DNA of 64,000 nucleotides from Arenibacter sp. P308M17 (GTDB lineage Bacteria > Bacteroidota > Bacteroidia > Flavobacteriales > Flavobacteriaceae), in NCBI RefSeq assembly GCF_003426735.1, contig NZ_QVON01000003.1, forward strand, positions 372,001 through 436,000, given 5' to 3'. Positions 59,490-64,000 of this stretch are shown one piece after another. The notes below the pieces were generated by a model. It saw only the letters and a list, made by a program, of their open reading frames with translations, did no database searches and was not told the DNA's origin. A program made the translations under genes and the position numbers. Position 1 is the stretch's first letter. Every line of letters begins with the position of its first letter.

Positions 59490-60807
59490 GGGGCAATGTA
59501 ATTTTTATTTGTTTCAAACGTTTTCTATCCAAGCTCTCCACAACAAATCGATACTCTTTGAACATGACCACCTCACCTCTTTTCGGAAAGCTTCCTGCAA
59601 TTTCCAGTACAAAACCTGCCACCGTTTCGGATTCCCCCTTTCTCTCCTCAAAATCATCCTCATCCTCAATTTTGGCCACTCTATAAAAATCCTTTAAAGC
59701 TGTTTTTCCATCAAAGACGTAATTAAAATCGTCCAGCTTGGAAAAAATCAAATCCTCATCGTCAAACTCATCGCTGATATCCCCAACAATTTCCTCGATG
59801 ATATCCTCAAGGGTAACTATTCCCGAAGTACCCCCGTACTCATCTACCACAATGGCCAAATGATTTTTCTTGGTCTGGAAATCCAGCAGCAAATTGTCCA
59901 GTTTTTTATTCTCCGGAACAAAATAGGGCTCTCGGATCAAGGACATCCAATTAAAGGTTTTTCGGTCTATGTACGGAAGGAGGTCCTTAACATAAAGCAC
60001 TCCCAGCACATTGTCCATATTTTGGGAAAAAACCGGTATCCTGGAGTACCCGTGGGTTTTTATCTCCGTTAATACTTCCAAGAATTTCATCTCCTCATTA
60101 AGTGCAAAAATATCAATCCTGGGCCGCATCACCTGTTTCGTATCCGTATTTCCAAAGGAGACTATTCCCTCCAATATTTTTTGCTCTTCCATGGTAGTAT
60201 CCCCTTCGGAAGTAAGCTCCAACGCCTGGGACAAATGGCCTACATTAAGATGGGACTTCTGCTTTCCCAATTTATTGTAAAGGAAAATGGTGGCCGACCT
60301 CATCGGTAAACTTAAGGGCGAAAACAGGAAATCCAATACCTTTAACGGAAAAGCCATAAAAAAAGCGAAGGTAATTTTGTTGCGATTGGCATATACTTTA
60401 GGCAAAATCTCCCCAAACATCAATATTAAAAAAGTGACCACTACTACCTCCAACAGAAAACGTACCGGAACCACTCCTAAAATAACATAGGTAATGTCTG
60501 CAAAAATGGTATCGCCAATATTATTGAACAACAACACCACCCCAATATTAATGGTATTGTTAGCAATTAAAATAGTAGCCAAAAGTTTTTTGGGACGATC
60601 CAGGAGCGTAACAATGATCTTTCCTTTGGTCGTCTTTTTATCCCCTATGTCATTGACCTCGGTTTGGGATAGGCCAAAAAAAGCGACCTCGGCCCCAGAA
60701 ATAAGGGCTGAAAAAAACAATAAAATAAAAAGTAATGCGATTTTAAAAGCAAAACCGCTATCGATTACAATAAAATTCAATAATAAACTAAGGGGGTCTG
60801 GGTCCAA
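59479..60807 (-). CDS. gldE: Gliding motility protein GldE (CNNM/CBS family)
   Basis: A 442-residue membrane protein of the CNNM/CorC-like group starting at TTG. Helices lie in the N-terminal DUF21 domain (residues ~17-165), followed by a CBS pair (TKQVMRPRIDIFAL and AIVVDEYGGTSGIVTLEDIIEEIVGDISDEFD) and a C-terminal CorC_HlyC domain. GldE is known to compensate for some gldD defects, as the pair work together. It follows ssb by 25 bp. Confidence 0.92.
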   Translation of the reverse strand: MDPDPLSLLLNFIVIDSGFAFKIALLFILLFFSALISGAEVAFFGLSQTEVNDIGDKKTTKGKIIVTLLDRPKKLLATILIANNTINIGVVLLFNNIGDTIFADITYVILGVVPVRFLLEVVVVTFLILMFGEILPKVYANRNKITFAFFMAFPLKVLDFLFSPLSLPMRSATIFLYNKLGKQKSHLNVGHLSQALELTSEGDTTMEEQKILEGIVSFGNTDTKQVMRPRIDIFALNEEMKFLEVLTEIKTHGYSRIPVFSQNMDNVLGVLYVKDLLPYIDRKTFNWMSLIREPYFVPENKKLDNLLLDFQTKKNHLAIVVDEYGGTSGIVTLEDIIEEIVGDISDEFDDEDLIFSKLDDFNYVFDGKTALKDFYRVAKIEDEDDFEERKGESETVAGFVLEIAGSFPKRGEVVMFKEYRFVVESLDRKRLKQIKITLPHEA

Positions 60808-60832
60808 TAGTCAGTCTTTAAATTTAATTAGT

Positions 60833-61300
60833 CTAGAATGGTAAATCATCTTCCTCTTCCGGTCCGTTGTCTTCCAACGGCCCATTATCCTTATTTGTGA
60901 TTGTGTTTGTGCCCTGCTGTGGCTGATTCCGATTCCCTGATTGGGCGTTGTCCATACTTTCCTTTTTTGTGGTCAAAAAAGTAAAATCCTGAACATGCAC
61001 CTCGGTAGTGTATCTGGTATTCCCGTCTTCCCCTTGCCATTGACGGTTTTTTAGCCGGCCCTCCACATAAATCTTATCTCCCTTACTTAGGTATTTTTCG
61101 CAAATTTCAGCAGCCTTGTTCCTCACTACTATATTATGCCAATCCGTATTGGTAACCCTTTCCCCTGTCTGCTTATTGGTATAGGTCTCATTGGTTGCCA
61201 ACGGGAATCTCCCTATACAGTTTCCACCTTCAAAAAAGTGAATTTTGACCTCATCTCCCAAATGCCCGATCAGCATTACCTTATTTAGTGTTCCGCTCAT
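60833..61300 (-). CDS. ssb: Single-stranded DNA-binding protein
   Basis: A 155-residue SSB. The OB-fold (residues 1-~105: NKVMLIGHLGDEV, then TDWHNIVVRNKAAEICEKYL and VEGRLKNRQWQ) is followed by a Gln/Asn-rich linker and the acidic tip EEEDDLPF, used to recruit partners. It coats single-stranded DNA in replication and repair. It sits between mutY and gldE on the same strand, with 24- and 25-bp gaps. Confidence 0.96.
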   Translation of the reverse strand: MSGTLNKVMLIGHLGDEVKIHFFEGGNCIGRFPLATNETYTNKQTGERVTNTDWHNIVVRNKAAEICEKYLSKGDKIYVEGRLKNRQWQGEDGNTRYTTEVHVQDFTFLTTKKESMDNAQSGNRNQPQQGTNTITNKDNGPLEDNGPEEEDDLPF

Positions 61301-61324
61301 AACTCAAAGTAAAGTTCAAAAGTA

Positions 61325-62362
61325 CTAAATTTTAAACGTTTTTATAAAATCTGCAATTAAAACTGGAACCGGATATTTATGAAGTTCAGTTATTTGTATT
61401 CCATTTTCAAGATTGGATTCAAAGGTGATGATCCAAAACCGGGTATGCAAATGCTGGTGCGAAAGTTTATGGACAATTTTATTTTCATTGTATAGGTAAA
61501 TTTCCGAAGGTTCCTCCAACGCTACCAATTCTTTTAAATTCCCTGCAACTTCTATTTGGTCTATATACTTTTCTGTTTCCAATAAAGGAAATTCATATAA
61601 ATTCTGCCAAATTCCGTTTCCTTTTCGCTGTTGCAACAAGGTCCGCTTATTTTCGTCCACCAACACCAGATAATTAAAATAACGATTTCGGACCTTATTC
61701 TTCTTTATTTTTACCGGTAGGCCATCTATCCTGTTAGTAGTATGGGCCACACATGATTTCCGCAAGGGACAGCTACTGCAGTCCGGGTTCTTTGGAGTGC
61801 ATTGCAGGGCACCGAATTCCATGATCCCCTGATTGTAGTCCCTTATATTTTTAGCATCCATAATCCCATTGGCCAATTCCTTAAAGTAAAGAACACCTTC
61901 GGAACTGTTTGTGGACAGGTCTATACCATAAAACCTGGCCAAAACCCTATAGACATTTCCATCCACTACGGCTTCCGGCCTGTCAAAACAAATTGAAGCA
62001 ATTGCCGAGGCGGTATAATCCCCAACACCTTTCAATTGCATCAGTTCCTTATAGGTATTTGGAAAAATTCCATTATATTTTTCAGTAATTATTTTTGCAG
62101 TCGCATGTAAATTCCTCGCCCTGGAGTAATACCCCAAACCCTGCCATAACTTAAGTACCTGCCCTTCGGATGCCGCGGCCAAGTCCCGCACTTCCGGAAA
62201 TGCCTCCACAAACCTTAAATAATAAGGTATCCCTTGGGCTACGCGGGTCTGCTGCAGCATAATTTCGGACAGCCAAATGCGGTAGGGATCCTTGGTGCCG
62301 CGCCAAGGAAGCCGTCTTTTATTTAGCGCGTACCACTCTAAAATAATTCTGGAAAAGTTCAT
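61325..62362 (-). CDS. mutY: A/G-specific adenine glycosylase MutY
   Basis: A 345-residue repair enzyme that removes adenine mispaired with 8-oxoguanine. IMLQQTRVAQGIPYY (catalytic Glu region), the helix-hairpin-helix LKGVGDYTASAIAS and AVVDGNVYRVL (catalytic Asp) are followed by the 4Fe-4S cluster cysteines at 188, 195, 198 and 204. A C-terminal NUDIX-like domain recognises 8-oxoguanine. A TACTTTTG motif on the minus strand at 62381-62388 could be its -7 element. It heads the mutY-ssb-gldE-gldD run. Confidence 0.96.
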   Translation of the reverse strand: MNFSRIILEWYALNKRRLPWRGTKDPYRIWLSEIMLQQTRVAQGIPYYLRFVEAFPEVRDLAAASEGQVLKLWQGLGYYSRARNLHATAKIITEKYNGIFPNTYKELMQLKGVGDYTASAIASICFDRPEAVVDGNVYRVLARFYGIDLSTNSSEGVLYFKELANGIMDAKNIRDYNQGIMEFGALQCTPKNPDCSSCPLRKSCVAHTTNRIDGLPVKIKKNKVRNRYFNYLVLVDENKRTLLQQRKGNGIWQNLYEFPLLETEKYIDQIEVAGNLKELVALEEPSEIYLYNENKIVHKLSHQHLHTRFWIITFESNLENGIQITELHKYPVPVLIADFIKTFKI

Positions 62363-62444
62363 TTATTGGGTCCTAATTTACAAAAGTAATGGTTTATCAA
62401 CTTAAAATTAAGTTCCTTAGCAATGAAAGATTGAATTAAATTCA

Positions 62445-62452
62445 TATATTTG
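62445..62452 (+). promoter_or_regulatory. Candidate -7 element of hup (TATATTTG)
   Basis: A perfect TAnnTTTG element 42 bp before the HU start, in the 131-bp gap between divergent mutY and hup. The -33 is not clear. Confidence 0.5.
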
Positions 62453-62493
62453 CATCCCGAAAAAAAATTCTTTAGAAATTTATTTTAGTTAAA

Positions 62494-62784
62494 ATGACGA
62501 AAGCGGAAATTGTAACGAAAATCTCAGAAAAACTGGGAATTGAAAAAGGAGATGTACAAGCAACTGTGGAATCTTTCATGGATGAGGTCAAAACATCTTT
62601 AGAAAGCGGAGACAATGTATACTTAAGAGGTTTCGGCAGTTTTATAATTAAAACAAGAGCCGAAAAAACAGGTAGGAACATTTCCAAAAATACTACCATT
62701 AAAATCCCCGCCCACAACATCCCGGCCTTTAAACCGGCCAAGGTATTTGTAGAAGGTGTAAAAAGTAATGTACAAGTCAAATAA
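62494..62784 (+). CDS. HU-type DNA-binding protein
   Basis: A 96-residue histone-like protein. TKAEIVTKISEKLGI, VYLRGFGSFIIKTRAEKTGRNISK with the DNA-intercalating arm (NTTIKIPAHNIPAFKPAK) match the HU/IHF fold. It bends and compacts DNA as a dimer. A tiny ribosomal-type gene and rng follow on the same strand. Confidence 0.95.
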   Translation: MTKAEIVTKISEKLGIEKGDVQATVESFMDEVKTSLESGDNVYLRGFGSFIIKTRAEKTGRNISKNTTIKIPAHNIPAFKPAKVFVEGVKSNVQVK

Positions 62785-62815
62785 AATATTATTAATCTTA
62801 AAAAAGTAGACCTCT

Positions 62816-62905
62816 ATGCCTAGTGGTAAAAAAAGAAAAAGACATAAGGTAGCTACCCACAAGCGTAAAAAACGCAGGAGAGCTAACCGACACAAGAAAA
62901 AGTAG
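62816..62905 (+). CDS. 29-aa AURKAIP1/COX24-like ribosomal-type protein
   Basis: A very short gene, 31 bp after the HU stop. The 29-residue product begins MPSGKKRKRHKVATHKRKKR and is almost entirely Lys/Arg/His. The order of basic residues fits the AURKAIP1/COX24 domain (mS38 in mitoribosomes, bS22 in mycobacteria), which threads into the small subunit. Very short proteins of this kind occur in Bacteroidota between HU and rng. The stop codon lies within a hairpin terminator. The residue pattern and conserved location argue that it is real. Confidence 0.8.
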   Translation: MPSGKKRKRHKVATHKRKKRRRANRHKKK

Positions 62906-62924
62906 TTGTAACAACTACTTTTTC
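62896..62924 (+). terminator. Terminator overlapping the stop of the 29-aa gene
   Basis: A 14-base arm (62896-62909) is the exact reverse complement of 62911-62924 around one central base, and the TAG stop at 62903-62905 is in the left arm. A T-run lies at the 3' end. Ribosomes reading the stop would cover the stem, so termination may depend on translation. Confidence 0.7.
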
Positions 62925-63056
62925 ATTTTATACGTTCCTTGACATAGAGATTCGTAAAAGAATTTCGACGGGTTTATACAACCTGTACAAAGTATTGTTT
63001 AATCATTTGTCCCTACTTGATATCTAGAGTAGCGGGATAAATATAAATTAATTCAG

Positions 63057-64000
63057 GTGAATAGAGAATTAATCGTAAGATCTAGTTCCAATGCCATTGA
63101 TTTTGCCTTGCTAAAGGATGGAAAACTCACTGAATTACACAAAGAAGAGGATAGTAACGACTTTGCCGTTGGCGATATTTTAATTGCCAAGGTAAGAAAG
63201 CCGGTCACTGGACTAAATGCAGCCTTCGTAAATGTAGGGTATGAGAAAGATGCCTTTCTACACTATCACGATTTGGGGCCGCAACTAGCTTCTATGTTGA
63301 AATTCATTAAAAAAGTTAGTACTGGAAAACTTAAGGATTACTCTTTAAGCAATTTTCAGTTTGAAGAAGATATTGACAAAAATGGTAGCATCAATGATGT
63401 TATTAAAGCCAATCAATCCTTACTCGTACAAATAGTAAAGGAACCCATTTCCACAAAAGGACCACGAATAAGCTCTGAACTTTCCATAGCTGGCCGATAC
63501 TTGGTCATGGTCCCTTTTTCCGACCGCGTTTCCGTTTCGCAAAAAATTGAGAGCAAAGAAGAAAAAGATAGGTTAAAAAGACTCGTTAAGAGTATTAAAC
63601 CAAAAGGGTTTGGCGTTATTATCCGAACAGTAGCAGAAGGTAAAAAAGTTGCAGAACTAGACAAGGACCTGCAGAATTTACTGAACAAATGGTCAGTAAT
63701 GTGCGACAAAATTCAAAGAGCCCCGCATCCATCCAAAGTTTTGGTAGAGCTCACAAGAGCTTCCTCCATCCTGAGAGATGTCTTTAATGATTTCTTTACA
63801 GGAATTTATGTTGATGACGAAACGCTTTTTGAACAAGTAAAAGACTATGTGCATGAAATTGCACCGGAAAAAGAATCTATTGTAAAATTATATAATTCCA
63901 ATGTTCCCATATTTGAAAAATTTGGGATAGAAAGACAAATAAAAACTTCATTCGGCCGTACGGCTTCCATGAGCAAAGGCGCCTATTTAATTATTGAACA
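63057..64000 (+). CDS. rng: Ribonuclease G/E family protein (5' part)
   Basis: A partial gene cut by the window end; at least 314 residues are present. It starts at a GTG at 63057 (NRELIVRSSSNAIDFALLKDG). The S1-like region (FAVGDILIAKVRKPVTGLNAAFVNVGYEKDAFLHYHDL) carries an insert before VQIVKEPISTKGPRIS, typical of RNase G/E. Later parts include KGFGVIIRT and DDETLFEQVKDYV. It endonucleolytically matures 16S rRNA and degrades mRNA. It follows the terminator of the 29-aa gene by about 130 bp. Confidence 0.93.
   Translation, partial: MNRELIVRSSSNAIDFALLKDGKLTELHKEEDSNDFAVGDILIAKVRKPVTGLNAAFVNVGYEKDAFLHYHDLGPQLASMLKFIKKVSTGKLKDYSLSNFQFEEDIDKNGSINDVIKANQSLLVQIVKEPISTKGPRISSELSIAGRYLVMVPFSDRVSVSQKIESKEEKDRLKRLVKSIKPKGFGVIIRTVAEGKKVAELDKDLQNLLNKWSVMCDKIQRAPHPSKVLVELTRASSILRDVFNDFFTGIYVDDETLFEQVKDYVHEIAPEKESIVKLYNSNVPIFEKFGIERQIKTSFGRTASMSKGAYLIIE

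Noticed and set aside
1-64000. tRNA or rRNA genes
   Set aside because: The intergenic gaps were scanned by eye for T-loop (GTTCRA) and cloverleaf patterns and none was convincing.

Overview
This window is about 40% GC and comes from a member of the Bacteroidota, almost certainly a marine Flavobacteriaceae (inference; Maribacter/Arenibacter/Zobellia-like). The evidence is the gliding-motility genes gldD and gldE, type IX secretion (type B) sorting domains, Bacteroidota -7 promoter elements of the form TAnnTTTG, absence of obvious Shine-Dalgarno sequences, DUF3127/DUF4301/DUF3098 families, and the mutY-ssb-gldE-gldD and hup-(29-aa protein)-rng arrangements. No rRNA, tRNA, CRISPR array, prophage or intact insertion sequence was seen.

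Layout. 1-2.7 kb: two paralogous T9SS-exported adhesin-like proteins, the first cut by the window edge. 2.8-6.2 kb: ftsX, DUF3098, uppP, truB and a TonB-like protein. 6.2-7.9 kb: a thioredoxin-fold protein and a YitT transporter on the minus strand. 8.2-12.2 kb: an arsenosugar-biosynthesis-type cluster (TIGR04282 glycosyltransferase, PNP, arsM, DUF547, TIGR04283 glycosyltransferase) with a 7-bp tandem repeat inside it and no radical-SAM arsS. 12.3-14.7 kb: amidase and a GH113-like lipoprotein, separated by a small inverted-repeat element. 14.9-19.6 kb: trmB-lysE-ATL, then an iron-sulfur/electron-transfer group (mrp, nifU-like, ferredoxin reductase, ferredoxin). 19.6-25.3 kb: GH9 cellulase-like enzyme, deacetylase-fold protein, ABC exporter, SGNH hydrolase and a possible 32-aa membrane peptide. 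25.3-30.2 kb: a catabolic operon (dipeptidase, D-threonine-aldolase-like enzyme, RidA, GntP permease). 30.4-37.1 kb: DNA repair (tag), aat, an SSB-like DUF3127 protein, flavin reductase, a histidine kinase, HIT protein, greA and a Rieske-like lipoprotein. 37.1-41.7 kb: sugar-oxidation genes (two Gfo/Idh/MocA enzymes, DUF1080, DUF6807). 42.1-44.5 kb: a TonB-dependent receptor preceded by a TPP riboswitch, hence a probable thiamine-compound importer. 44.6-50.1 kb: a hybrid histidine kinase convergent with a sigma-54 response regulator, followed by three tandem PepSY-like secreted small proteins with a shared upstream motif. 50.4-53.1 kb: a translationally coupled pnuC, NadR-like kinase and DUF4301 operon. 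53.4-58.9 kb: PPTase, ahcY, a thioester-reductase-like SDR, rplU-rpmA and small membrane proteins. 58.9-64 kb: mutY-ssb-gldE-gldD, divergent from hup, a 29-aa ribosomal-type protein and rng (cut by the window end).

The most interesting points are: (i) the arsenosugar cluster, whose PNP has Asp where the human enzyme has the purine-selecting Asn, which would fit an adenine-releasing role; (ii) DUF4301, which reads like a diverged UDP-sugar-pyrophosphorylase-fold nucleotidyltransferase coupled to NMN/nicotinamide riboside uptake; (iii) the kinase / sigma-54 regulator / triple PepSY locus; (iv) a riboswitch-controlled receptor; (v) several small inverted-repeat elements, one of which occurs at two places. 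All function calls rest on reading motifs; no searches were run.
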